DNA of 64,000 bases. Source: Streptomyces sp. MspMP-M5 (GTDB lineage Bacteria; Actinomycetota; Actinomycetes; Streptomycetales; Streptomycetaceae). The position numbers and the translations under genes are program-made. The stretch spans positions 1 through 64,000 of the forward strand of contig NZ_KB891929.1 in the NCBI RefSeq assembly GCF_000373585.1, in the 5' to 3' direction. How positions within the stretch are numbered: the first letter of the stretch is position 1; every line of letters begins with the position of its first letter. The notes under the pieces are model-generated. The model saw nothing but the letters and a program-made list of their open reading frames with translations, did no database searches and was not told where the DNA came from. Positions 17,073-26,732 of the stretch are shown piece by piece.

Positions 17073-18313
17073 TCGCGAGCAAGCGGACCTCTAGGCGCGG
17101 CAGTGTGAAGTTTGGTGTCGAACTCCCCGACCAACCTGGCGATGCGCGGATGGCGGAGGAAGGCTTCGGTGGGGATGGACATCGCGGTGGCGATTGCCGG
17201 TTCGAGATCGCCTTGACCGAGTTGGGCAAGCGCAAGACGGGCGGTGTTGAGGGCGCGATCACGCTGCATCTGGGGCCGGAGAAGGGCCAGGCCGCGGTGT
17301 GCGCGCGCCTCTGCTCGCTCGAACTCGCCAAGGCCGAGATGCGCGGCAAGGGCGAGTGTTTCCAGCTCCGCACCATCTCCAACTGCGGCCATCCACGCTG
17401 GTCGGGGAAGGATCGGGTCGGCACGTTCAAGCGCTTCCTCAGCGCGACCTAAGGTGCGCCGTACGGCTGTCGTGTCGCCGATGAGTCCGTAGCTGGCTGC
17501 CTGGCGGGCATGCCCCAGACAAGCGAACATGGGATCACGACGGGCGATCGACAGACTTCGGGCTACGTCATTTGCCGCGATGGCTTCGGATAGGCGGCCC
17601 ATGTGCCGGTACAAGGTCCCCGCGTGCGACCAGATACGGAATTTGATTGCCGGGTCAGCTGCCAACTCAGCGAGTGCCTGAGCTTCACGCATATGACTGA
17701 CCGCGTCTTTATAGCGGCGACCGTCGATTGCGGCCCACATGGCCGAGGACCGAAAGGCCGCTGCGCAGCCGTACACGCAGGACCGGACCCGCTGACTGGC
17801 ACTCCCGGAGTGCTGAAGGGCGAGGGCCTCGTCGGCGAGCGCCGCGGCCTTCCGCTCGATGTCGAGCCGTCCGCCATGGCGATGGTCGCTCGCGATGATC
17901 TCGCTGAAGCGTCGTTGGAGCCGCTCGACATCACTTGTTCCGACGCGGTGGTTGACGGCGAGCATAGGTGTGGCTGCTGCGGCGGTCATGGCCGTCCCAG
18001 CCGCGATGAAGCGACGGCGCTCCACGGCGTCCTCCGACGGTGGCGCGAACGCTGGCGACGGGCTCTGGCCCCGCGGCACGAACCCTAAAGCGGTGGCGGG
18101 CAGACCCGTGACCTTCTCCAGCGCGACCCGGGTCGCCGACTTGGGCCACCGTACGCGGCCCGCCTTCCAGTCCCGGACCGATGAGCCGTCCAGTCCTCCG
18201 ACCCTGCCGGTGAGGTCACCAACCGCCGAATTCACGGCTTCGGCCAGCGAGTTGGCGCTGTAACCGTGCTCCTTCATCCAATCCTCAAGAACCGCGTTCC
18301 GCGACGTGTTCAT
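17030..18313 (-). CDS. HTH transcriptional regulator with TPR-like C-terminal half
   Basis: Protein of 427 aa. The N-terminal ~75 residues hold a lambda-repressor/XRE-like domain (GYSANSLAEAVNSAV, SSVRDWKAGRVRWPK). Next comes a hydrophobic RRRFIAAGTAMTAAAATP stretch that resembles a signal or hinge, and from residue ~130 a helical-repeat region like the TPR-type sensor halves of Streptomyces regulators (for example NsdA-like proteins). Such proteins control development or antibiotic genes, presumably with a small partner. It is divergent from two small genes that share the module and precedes the GNAT gene. Confidence 0.85.
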   Translation of the reverse strand: MNTSRNAVLEDWMKEHGYSANSLAEAVNSAVGDLTGRVGGLDGSSVRDWKAGRVRWPKSATRVALEKVTGLPATALGFVPRGQSPSPAFAPPSEDAVERRRFIAAGTAMTAAAATPMLAVNHRVGTSDVERLQRRFSEIIASDHRHGGRLDIERKAAALADEALALQHSGSASQRVRSCVYGCAAAFRSSAMWAAIDGRRYKDAVSHMREAQALAELAADPAIKFRIWSHAGTLYRHMGRLSEAIAANDVARSLSIARRDPMFACLGHARQAASYGLIGDTTAVRRTLGRAEEALERADPILPRPAWMAAVGDGAELETLALAAHLGLGEFERAEARAHRGLALLRPQMQRDRALNTARLALAQLGQGDLEPAIATAMSIPTEAFLRHPRIARLVGEFDTKLHTAAPRGPLAREWDQYAHGSWKGSA

Positions 18314-18488
18314 GTACGCACGGTAGCCCCGTGCTCACCAGTTCGTCAGCCAAAGGACTCACCAAATCGCCCTAGGGACTCTCGGGAGAAAGTCGCCCGA
18401 TTTCCCTAATCACATCGCACCGGCACGGCGTTAGATCGTCATAGGCCGACCGGACCCACGTCAGCAGCGCCTGGAGGACTGAACCACG

Positions 18489-18761
18489 ATGCCGACTTCA
18501 TCAACCGCTCGCCGCGCCCTCGCCGATGCCGCTCCGGCCCCTTGTACGGCAGGGGCCTCACGGATCGACCCCGTCGGTTGGAACGCCGTCCCTTCCCTGG
18601 AGATGTGGACGGTCGACGAGATCACCGGCAATGCGTGCCCGTGTTGCCACTGCGTCTACAGCCTGGCGCGGGAGAAGGTCAGCGGCCCTGACGGACGGCA
18701 TGCCTGCCGGTTGTGCACCGTCCTGCTCGGCGTCCCCACGAGCGCGGAGGCCACGCGGTGA
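18489..18761 (+). CDS. Small Cys-rich protein of the HTH/TPR module (probable zinc ribbon)
   Basis: Protein of 90 aa, ATG at 18489 with GGAGG about 11 nt upstream. Two cysteine clusters, CPCCHC near residue 50 and CRLC near residue 72, could hold a zinc ion. The first 35 residues look disordered. No family recognised. It is divergent from the HTH/TPR regulator and its stop codon overlaps the start of the next small gene. In Streptomyces such small proteins next to HTH regulators often act as partners or antagonists, but that role here is inference. Confidence 0.7.
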   Translation: MPTSSTARRALADAAPAPCTAGASRIDPVGWNAVPSLEMWTVDEITGNACPCCHCVYSLAREKVSGPDGRHACRLCTVLLGVPTSAEATR

Positions 18762-18964
18762 GTTCCAGGAAGCTCAAGAAACTGCCGGAAGTCGGAGATG
18801 AGGTCGAATACGCCCCAGGGCGGATGGCCATCGTGACCGACATCCGCGAAGGCATCCCATACCTGCGAAAGCCGGGAATCCGGGAATGGCGGGTGCAGGA
18901 TCCGACATCTTTAACGGTGATGCGGACACGTGCCGAACGGATCGCGGCCAGCGACTTTTCATGA
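18758..18964 (+). CDS. Small SH3-like protein of the HTH/TPR module
   Basis: Protein of 68 aa. The GTG at 18758 overlaps the upstream stop (GTGA) and has GCGGAGG 7 nt before it; the ORF open to 18713 has no such site. The pattern PEVGD-V ... V-TDI--G ... YLR-P ... RV looks like a small beta-barrel. The same pattern occurs in the 72-aa protein at 30257-30475, which occupies the same place in the second HTH/TPR module. Function unknown. Confidence 0.7.
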   Translation: MSSRKLKKLPEVGDEVEYAPGRMAIVTDIREGIPYLRKPGIREWRVQDPTSLTVMRTRAERIAASDFS

Positions 18965-18974
18965 GGAAAGGAAT

Positions 18975-19011
18975 GCTGCTGGCTCTGCCCGGTCAGGGCA
19001 GGCCCAGCAGC
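18975..19011 (+). terminator. Hairpin after the small-protein pair
   Basis: The arm 18975-18990 (GCTGCTGGCTCTGCCC) pairs with 18996-19011 through 8 bp, one mismatch, one wobble and 6 bp, around a GGTCA loop. It lies 10 nt after the stop of the 68-aa gene, before the convergent thioesterase gene. Confidence 0.6.
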
Positions 19012-19074
19012 CGGGGGTGGATGGCGGGGGGCCATGCCTATGGGCAGTGGCACCCCGGAGTCGTACACCGTTCC

Positions 19075-19971
19075 CTACACCCGCGGCACCCGTACGACCC
19101 CCTCCTGGATCACCGTCACCGCCAGTTGGCCGTCGGCGGTGAAGATGCGGCCCTGGCCGAGGCCGCGGCCGGACCGGGACGTGGGGGACTCCTGGTCGTA
19201 GAGCAGCCACTCGTCGGCGCGCAGCGGGCGGTGGAACCACATCGCGTGGTCCAGCGATGCCCCGACGACGTCGCCGACCGCCCAGCCGCCGCGGCCGTGC
19301 GCCAGCAGGATCGAGTCCAGCAGCGTCATGTCGGAGACGTAGGTGACCAGGCAGACGTCGAGGAGCGGGCGGGGGATGCCGTCGCCGGCCTCGTCGAGCT
19401 TGCCCTGGGTGCGGAACCAGACCTGGGAGCGGGGCTCGCGCGGCCGGCCGACGGTGGCGTAGGGCGGCTCGTCGGCGTACCGCAGGTCGATCGCGGCCCG
19501 GGCCTCCAGCAGCCGCGCGGCGACCTCCGGCGAGAGGTACCGCTCGGCGTGCCGGGGCAACACCTCGGCGGGGGTGGGCAGTTCCAGCGGATCGGGCGCG
19601 GCCGGCATCGGCTCCTGGTGCTCCAGCGCCCCCTCCTCGTCCGCGTGGAAGGACGCGGTGAGGTGGAAGATCTGCTGGCCGTGCTGGACGGCGACGACCC
19701 GGCGGGTGGTGAAGGACCGGCCGTCGCGAATCCGGTCGACGGTGTAGACGATGGGGGCGCCGGGGTCTCCCGGGCGCAGGAAGTACGCGTGCAGGGAGTG
19801 CGGAGGGCGGTCGGCGGGGACCGTGTGGCCGGCCGCGACCAGGGCCTGGGCGGCGACCTGGCCGCCGAAGACCCGGGGCACGACGGAGGCGCGGCTCTGC
19901 CCGCGGAAGATGTTCTGCTCGATCCGCTCCAGGTCCAGGAGATCGAGCAGTGACCGGAGTGCGTCGTTCAC
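19075..19971 (-). CDS. tesB: Acyl-CoA thioesterase II (TesB-like)
   Basis: Protein of 298 aa with a double hot-dog fold, cleaving acyl-CoA to free acid and CoA. The GTG at 19971 follows GAGGA and lies 20 nt after the acyl-CoA dehydrogenase stop, so the two form an operon. Motifs match TesB: VFGGQVAAQAL near residue 35, HSLHAYFLRPG near 60, DGRSFTTRRV near 85, and in the second hot-dog SLDHAMWFHR, GRGLGQGRIF and VIQEG. They place Asp, a hydroxyl residue and Gln as the catalytic set. Its neighbour suggests a role in acyl-CoA turnover. Length matches the family. Confidence 0.92.
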   Translation of the reverse strand: MNDALRSLLDLLDLERIEQNIFRGQSRASVVPRVFGGQVAAQALVAAGHTVPADRPPHSLHAYFLRPGDPGAPIVYTVDRIRDGRSFTTRRVVAVQHGQQIFHLTASFHADEEGALEHQEPMPAAPDPLELPTPAEVLPRHAERYLSPEVAARLLEARAAIDLRYADEPPYATVGRPREPRSQVWFRTQGKLDEAGDGIPRPLLDVCLVTYVSDMTLLDSILLAHGRGGWAVGDVVGASLDHAMWFHRPLRADEWLLYDQESPTSRSGRGLGQGRIFTADGQLAVTVIQEGVVRVPRV

Positions 19972-19991
19972 GTGCGTGGGTCCTCGCGCCC

Positions 19992-21149
19992 CTACAGGCC
20001 CATGGACTTGGCGATGATGGACTTCATGACCTCGCTGGTGCCGCCGTAGATGCGGTTGACGCGGTTGTCGGCGTAGAGGCGGGCGATGGGGTACTCGTTC
20101 ATGAAGCCGTAGCCGCCGTGGAGTTGGAGGCAGCGGTCGATGACGCGGTGGGCGACCTCGGTGCAGAAGAGCTTGGCGGAGGCGGCCTCGGCGGCGGTCA
20201 GCTCGCCGGCGTCCAGGGCCTCCAGGGCGCGGTCGGCGACCGCCTCGGCGGCGTCCACCTCGGCCTGGCAGGCGGCCAGTTCGAACTTGGTGTTCTGGAA
20301 CGAGGCGACGGTCTTGCCGAAGACGGTGCGCTCCTGGACGTACCGCTGGGCGAAGCGGACAGCGGCCTTGGCCTGCGCGTAGGCGCCGAAGGCGATGCCC
20401 CAGCGCTCGGAGGGGAGGTTGCGGCCGAGGTAGGAGAAGCCCTTGTTCTCCTCGCCGAGCAGGTCCTCGGCGGGCACCTTGACGTCGGTGAACGCCAGCT
20501 CGGCGGTGTCGGAGACCTTCAGGCCGAGCTTGTCGAGCTTGCGGCCGACGGAGTAGCCCGCGGAGGTGGTGTCGACGGCGAAGAGGGAGATGCCGAAGCG
20601 GCGGTCGTCCTCGCGCGGGGCGGAGGTGCGGGCGCAGACGATGACGCGGTCGGCGTGCACCCCGCCGGTGATGAAGGTCTTGGCGCCGTTGAGGACGTAG
20701 TGGGTGCCGTCGGCGGAGCGCTTGGCGGTGGTCTTCATGCCGGCGAGGTCGGAGCCGGTGCCGGGCTCGGTCATCGCCAGGGCCCACATCTCCTCGCCGG
20801 AGACGAACTTGGGCAGGTAGCGCTTCTTCTGCTCCTCGGTGGCGAGCATCTCGATGTACGGCAGGCCGAGCAGCACGTGGACGCCGGAGCCGCCGAAGGT
20901 GACGCCGGCGCGGGCGGTCTCCTCGTACATCACGGCCTCGAACTTGTGCGAGTCGATGCCGGCGCCGCCGTACTCCTCGGGGACGCGGATGCCGAAGACG
21001 CCCAGCTCGGCGAGTTTGTAGTAGAAGTCGCGGGGCACCTGGCCGGCGGCGTACCAGTCGTCGTAGACGGGTACGACCTCGGCCTCGACGAAGGCGCGTA
21101 CGGTCGCGCGGAACGCCTCGTGATCCTCGTTGAACACCGTCCGGCGCAT
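19992..21149 (-). CDS. Acyl-CoA dehydrogenase
   Basis: Protein of 385 aa, FAD-dependent oxidation of an acyl-CoA to the 2-enoyl-CoA. Start at 21149 is set by GAAGGAGG upstream; the ORF extends to 21176 without support. Family signatures are ALAMTEPGTGSD and LHGGYGFMNEYPIARLYAD. At the place where medium-chain enzymes carry the catalytic Glu (YEGT) this protein has IYGGTSEV, so the base probably sits in the earlier helix (NLPSERWGIA), as in isovaleryl- and long-chain types. First gene of an operon with tesB, with a candidate operator 27 nt upstream. Confidence 0.9.
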   Translation of the reverse strand: MRRTVFNEDHEAFRATVRAFVEAEVVPVYDDWYAAGQVPRDFYYKLAELGVFGIRVPEEYGGAGIDSHKFEAVMYEETARAGVTFGGSGVHVLLGLPYIEMLATEEQKKRYLPKFVSGEEMWALAMTEPGTGSDLAGMKTTAKRSADGTHYVLNGAKTFITGGVHADRVIVCARTSAPREDDRRFGISLFAVDTTSAGYSVGRKLDKLGLKVSDTAELAFTDVKVPAEDLLGEENKGFSYLGRNLPSERWGIAFGAYAQAKAAVRFAQRYVQERTVFGKTVASFQNTKFELAACQAEVDAAEAVADRALEALDAGELTAAEAASAKLFCTEVAHRVIDRCLQLHGGYGFMNEYPIARLYADNRVNRIYGGTSEVMKSIIAKSMGL

Positions 21150-21175
21150 GCCCTTGGCCTCCTTCACCCACCACA

Positions 21176-21191
21176 CTAAGCGTTTGCTCAG
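21176..21191. promoter_or_regulatory. Candidate TetR-type operator before the acyl-CoA dehydrogenase
   Basis: CTAAGCGTTTGCTCAG is an imperfect 16-bp palindrome (one mismatch) lying 27 nt upstream of the dehydrogenase start. TAAGC-type palindromes of this shape are common operators of actinobacterial fatty-acid TetR regulators. It differs from the GTTAAC-type sites next door, so a different regulator is likely. Confidence 0.45.
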
Positions 21192-21233
21192 CGAAAGCTA
21201 CCGGCCGGTCACGTTCACTGTCCAGAGGTGGGG

Positions 21234-21266
21234 CGGACCCGCTGCCGGCCGGCGGCAGCGGGTCCG
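21234..21266 (-). terminator. 14-bp hairpin directly after tetR
   Basis: CGGACCCGCTGCCG (21234-21247) pairs perfectly with 21253-21266 around a 5-nt loop, touching the TetR stop codon. It separates tetR from the dehydrogenase-tesB operon on the same strand. Confidence 0.75.
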
Positions 21267-21941
21267 TCAGCCCACCCGGTGCGCGGCCACGACGCTCTCG
21301 GCGTCCACTTCCACCACCCCCGCCTCGTCCGCCCTGCCCGCCCCATCCACATCGACTGCCGCGAACGCGCCCAGCGCCAGCCGGTGCAGCAGGTGCGCCA
21401 TCTCCGTGCGGCCCGGCAGCGAGCCGGGACGGCCCAGGTGCGGGGTGGAGTTCAGCAGCCCGAAGACCGCGTGCACCGCCGCCCGCACCTCGGACTCCGC
21501 GGGCGCGGGGTGGACCTGCCGGACGACCTCCACCCACAGCTCGACGTACTGCCGCTGGAGCTGCCGGACCCGCTTGCGGTCCGCCTCCCGCAGCCGGTCC
21601 AGCTCGCGGTCATGCAGGGTGATCAGGGGCCGGTCGTCGAGCGCGAAGTCGATGTGCCCGTCGATCAGCGCGTCCAGCACCGCCGCGGGGCTCTCGCCGC
21701 CCTCCTCGACCCGCATCCGGCCGCCGGCCAGCAGCCGCTCGCTGATCCCGACGAGCAGCTCGGCGAGCATCGCGTCCTTGCCGGCGAAGTGCCGGTAGAG
21801 CCCGGGGCCGGAGATGCCCACGGCCGCCCCTATCTCGTCCACGCCGACGCCGTGGAAGCCGCGCTCCGCGAAGAGCCGGGCGGCCTCCTTGAGGATCTGC
21901 TCGCGGCGGCTGGTCGGGGCGGGGGCGTGCGCATTACTCAT
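21267..21941 (-). CDS. TetR family regulator of the acyl-CoA carboxylase operon
   Basis: Protein of 224 aa, ATG at 21941. N-terminal HTH at residues ~14-58 has VDEIGAAVGISGPGLYRHF. The helical C-terminal domain presumably senses an acyl-CoA or acid of the pathway. The gene is divergent from the methylcrotonyl-type carboxylase operon. The shared 129-nt promoter holds two near-identical 16-bp sites, so it is the obvious repressor of both directions. The order (acyl-CoA dehydrogenase, TetR, carboxylase beta, alpha, HMG-CoA lyase, acyl-CoA dehydrogenase) matches S. coelicolor SCO2774-SCO2779 from memory. Confidence 0.9.
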   Translation of the reverse strand: MSNAHAPAPTSRREQILKEAARLFAERGFHGVGVDEIGAAVGISGPGLYRHFAGKDAMLAELLVGISERLLAGGRMRVEEGGESPAAVLDALIDGHIDFALDDRPLITLHDRELDRLREADRKRVRQLQRQYVELWVEVVRQVHPAPAESEVRAAVHAVFGLLNSTPHLGRPGSLPGRTEMAHLLHRLALGAFAAVDVDGAGRADEAGVVEVDAESVVAAHRVG

Positions 21942-21963
21942 GCGATCGATTGTAGACAGGCGG

Positions 21964-22008
21964 GTTAGTGGTCGTTAACCTGAGAGCGAGGAGTTAACGA
22001 CCATTAAC
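21964..22008. promoter_or_regulatory. Paired 16-bp TetR operators in the divergent promoter
   Basis: GTTAGTGGTCGTTAAC (21964-21979) and GTTAACGACCATTAAC (21993-22008) are reverse complements of each other at 15 of 16 positions, spaced by 13 nt. Each is also an internal palindrome of the GTTAA-N6-TTAAC type, imperfect in the first. They lie between tetR and the carboxylase operon, and the arrangement suggests two TetR dimers acting on overlapping divergent promoters. Confidence 0.78.
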
Positions 22009-22070
22009 GCGCATGGCCCCGGAGCACACCCCGCGGTGCTCCGCGGGCAGCCGACCGAGCGAGGGGGCCC

Positions 22071-23702
22071 ATGGCGATGGAGGCCATCGAGCAGGCACCG
22101 GTGCTGGCGGGCACGGACGCCCCGGCGTCCGACGCCTGGCGGGCCAACGAGGCCGCGCACCGCGAGCTGGCCGAGCAGCTCCGCGAGAAGCTGGCCGCGG
22201 CCAGACTGGGCGGCGGCGAGAAGGCCCGGGCGCGGCACACCGCCCGCGGCAAGCTGCTGCCCCGCGACCGCGTCGACGCCCTGCTGGACCCCGGCTCCCC
22301 CTTCCTGGAGCTGGCGCCGCTGGCCGCGGACGGGATGTACGACGGGGCCGCACCGGCCGCCGGGGTGATCGCCGGCATCGGCCGGGTCAGCGGCCGGGAG
22401 ACCGTGATCGTCGCCAACGACGCCACCGTCAAGGGCGGCACGTACTACCCGATGACGGTCAAGAAGCACCTGCGCGCCCAGGAGGTCGCGCTGGAGAACC
22501 GCCTCCCGTGCCTGTATCTCGTCGACTCCGGCGGCGCGTTCCTGCCGATGCAGGACGAGGTCTTCCCGGACCGCGAGCACTTCGGGCGGATCTTCTACAA
22601 CCAGGCGCGGATGTCCGCCGCCCGCATCCCGCAGATCGCCGCGGTCCTCGGCTCCTGCACGGCCGGCGGCGCCTACGTCCCGGCGATGAGCGACGAGGCG
22701 GTCATCGTGCGGAACCAGGGCACGATCTTCCTCGGCGGCCCCCCGCTGGTGAAGGCCGCCACCGGCGAGGTCGTCAGCGCCGAGGAACTGGGCGGCGGCG
22801 AGGTGCATTCCCGCACCTCCGGCGTCACCGACCACCTCGCCGAGGACGACGCGCACGCGCTGCGGATCGTCCGCACCCTCGTCGCCACCCTCGGCGACCG
22901 CCCGCCGCTCCCCTGGGCCGTCCGGCCCGTCGAGGAGCCCAAGGCCGACCCGGCGGGGCTCTACGGCGCGGTGCCGGTGGACTCCCGCACGCCCTACGAC
23001 GTCCGCGAGGTGATCGCCCGGATCACCGACGGCTCCCGCTTCGCCGAGTTCAAGGCCGAGTACGGCACCACCCTGGTCACCGGCTTCGCCCACCTCCACG
23101 GTCACCCGGTGGGCATCGTCGCCAACAACGGCATCCTGTTCTCCGAATCCGCCCAGAAGGGCGCCCACTTCATCGAGCTGTGCGACCAGCGCGGCATCCC
23201 CCTGCTCTTCCTGCAGAACATCTCCGGCTTCATGGTCGGCCGCGACTACGAGGCGGGTGGCATCGCCAAGCACGGCGCCAAGATGGTCACCGCCGTCGCC
23301 TGCGCCCGCGTCCCCAAGCTGACCGTCGTCATCGGCGGTTCCTACGGCGCGGGCAACTACTCGATGTGCGGCCGCGCCTATTCCCCCCGCTTCCTGTGGA
23401 TGTGGCCCAACGCCAAGATCTCGGTGATGGGCGGCGAGCAGGCCGCCTCCGTCCTCGCCACCGTCAAACGCGACCAGTTGGAGGCGCGCGGCGAGGAGTG
23501 GAGCGCGGAGGACGAGGCCGCCTTCAAGGACCCGATCCGCGCCCAGTACGACACCCAGGGCAACGCCTACTACGCGACCGCCCGGCTGTGGGACGACGGC
23601 GTCATCGACCCGCTGGAGACCCGCCAGGTGCTCGGCCTGGCGCTGACCGCGTGCGCCAACGCGCCCCTGGCAGAACCGCGCTTCGGCGTCTTCCGGATGT
23701 GA
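22071..23702 (+). CDS. Acyl-CoA carboxylase beta subunit, methylcrotonyl-CoA type
   Basis: Protein of 543 aa, the carboxyltransferase that moves CO2 from biotin to an acyl-CoA. ATG at 22071 has GAGGGGG upstream. Crotonase-fold halves carry acyl-CoA and biotin-site glycines such as GSCTAGGAYVPAMSDEA near residue 205 and GGSYGAGNYSMCGRAYSP near residue 425. Motifs GGEVHSRTSGVTDHLAEDD and NISGFMVGRDYEAGG fit the MCC-beta/LiuB group better than propionyl-CoA carboxylase. Downstream alpha subunit, HMG-CoA lyase and acyl-CoA dehydrogenase support leucine/isovalerate breakdown. In S. coelicolor the equivalent is named accD1. Confidence 0.92.
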   Translation: MAMEAIEQAPVLAGTDAPASDAWRANEAAHRELAEQLREKLAAARLGGGEKARARHTARGKLLPRDRVDALLDPGSPFLELAPLAADGMYDGAAPAAGVIAGIGRVSGRETVIVANDATVKGGTYYPMTVKKHLRAQEVALENRLPCLYLVDSGGAFLPMQDEVFPDREHFGRIFYNQARMSAARIPQIAAVLGSCTAGGAYVPAMSDEAVIVRNQGTIFLGGPPLVKAATGEVVSAEELGGGEVHSRTSGVTDHLAEDDAHALRIVRTLVATLGDRPPLPWAVRPVEEPKADPAGLYGAVPVDSRTPYDVREVIARITDGSRFAEFKAEYGTTLVTGFAHLHGHPVGIVANNGILFSESAQKGAHFIELCDQRGIPLLFLQNISGFMVGRDYEAGGIAKHGAKMVTAVACARVPKLTVVIGGSYGAGNYSMCGRAYSPRFLWMWPNAKISVMGGEQAASVLATVKRDQLEARGEEWSAEDEAAFKDPIRAQYDTQGNAYYATARLWDDGVIDPLETRQVLGLALTACANAPLAEPRFGVFRM

Positions 23703-23722
23703 GCACGGACGTGAGAGGACCT

Positions 23723-25758
<2,036 letters not shown>

Positions 25759-25762
<4 letters not shown>

Positions 25763-26730
25763 GCGAGCCAACCGCGACCCCGGCGACCGGGCTCCCCATG
25801 GAGGTGCCCGCGGAGGGCCTGCCCACCCGTGTGCGGATCCACGAGGTCGGCCCCCGCGACGGCCTGCAGAACGAGCAGGCGGTCGTCCCCACCGAGATCA
25901 AGGCGGAGTTCATCCGCAGGCTGGCCGCCGCCGGGCTGCCGGTGATCGAGGCCACCAGCTTCGTCCACCCCAAGTGGGTGCCCCAACTCGCGGACGCCGA
26001 GCGGCTGTTCCCCCTGCTGGACGGCCTGGACCCGCGCCGCCTCCCGGTCCTGGTGCCCAACGAGCGGGGCCTGGAGCGCGCCCTGGCCCTGGGCGCCCGC
26101 CGGATCGCGGTGATCGGCAGCGCCACCGAGTCGTTCGCCAGGGCCAACCTCAACCGCACGGTCGACGAGGCACTGGCCATGTTCGAACCGGTCGTCCGCC
26201 GGGCCCGCGACGAGAAGCTCCACGTCCGCGGCTATCTCTCCATGTGCTTCGGCGACCCCTGGGAGGGTCCGGTGCCGATCGCCCAGGTCGTCCGGGTCTG
26301 CCGGGCCCTGCTCGACCTGGGCTGCGACGAGCTGAGCCTGGGCGACACCATCGGCGTGGCCACCCCGGGCCACGTCCAGCACCTGCTCGCGGCGCTCAAC
26401 GAGGCCGGCGTGCCCACCTCCCGGCTGGGCGTGCACTTCCACGACACCTACGGGCAGGCCCTCGCCAACACCTTCGCCGCGCTCCAGCACGGCGTCACCA
26501 CCGTCGACGCCTCGGCGGGCGGCCTGGGCGGCTGCCCGTACGCCAAGAGCGCCACCGGCAACCTCGCCACCGAAGACCTCGTGTGGATGCTGCACGGCCT
26601 CGGCATCGAGACCGGCGTCGACCTGGACCGGCTGACCGAGACCAGCGTCTGGCTGGCCGGAGTCCTGGGCCGCCCCAGCCCCTCGCGCACCGTCCGCGCC
26701 CGCACGCCGGCACCGTCCCACAAGGAGTGA
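25759..26730 (+). CDS. Hydroxymethylglutaryl-CoA lyase
   Basis: Protein of 323 aa cleaving HMG-CoA to acetyl-CoA and acetoacetate, the last step of leucine breakdown. ATG at 25759 overlaps the carboxylase alpha stop by 4 nt. A TIM barrel with the signature IHEVGPRDGLQNE near residue 28, metal-binding HFHDTYGQALAN near 235 and the catalytic Cys loop GGLGGCPYAKSATGN near 255 are all present. It carries ~22 extra N-terminal residues compared with the shortest homologues. Its presence next to the carboxylase is the best argument for the methylcrotonyl-CoA assignment. Confidence 0.93.
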
Positions 26731-26732
26731 CC

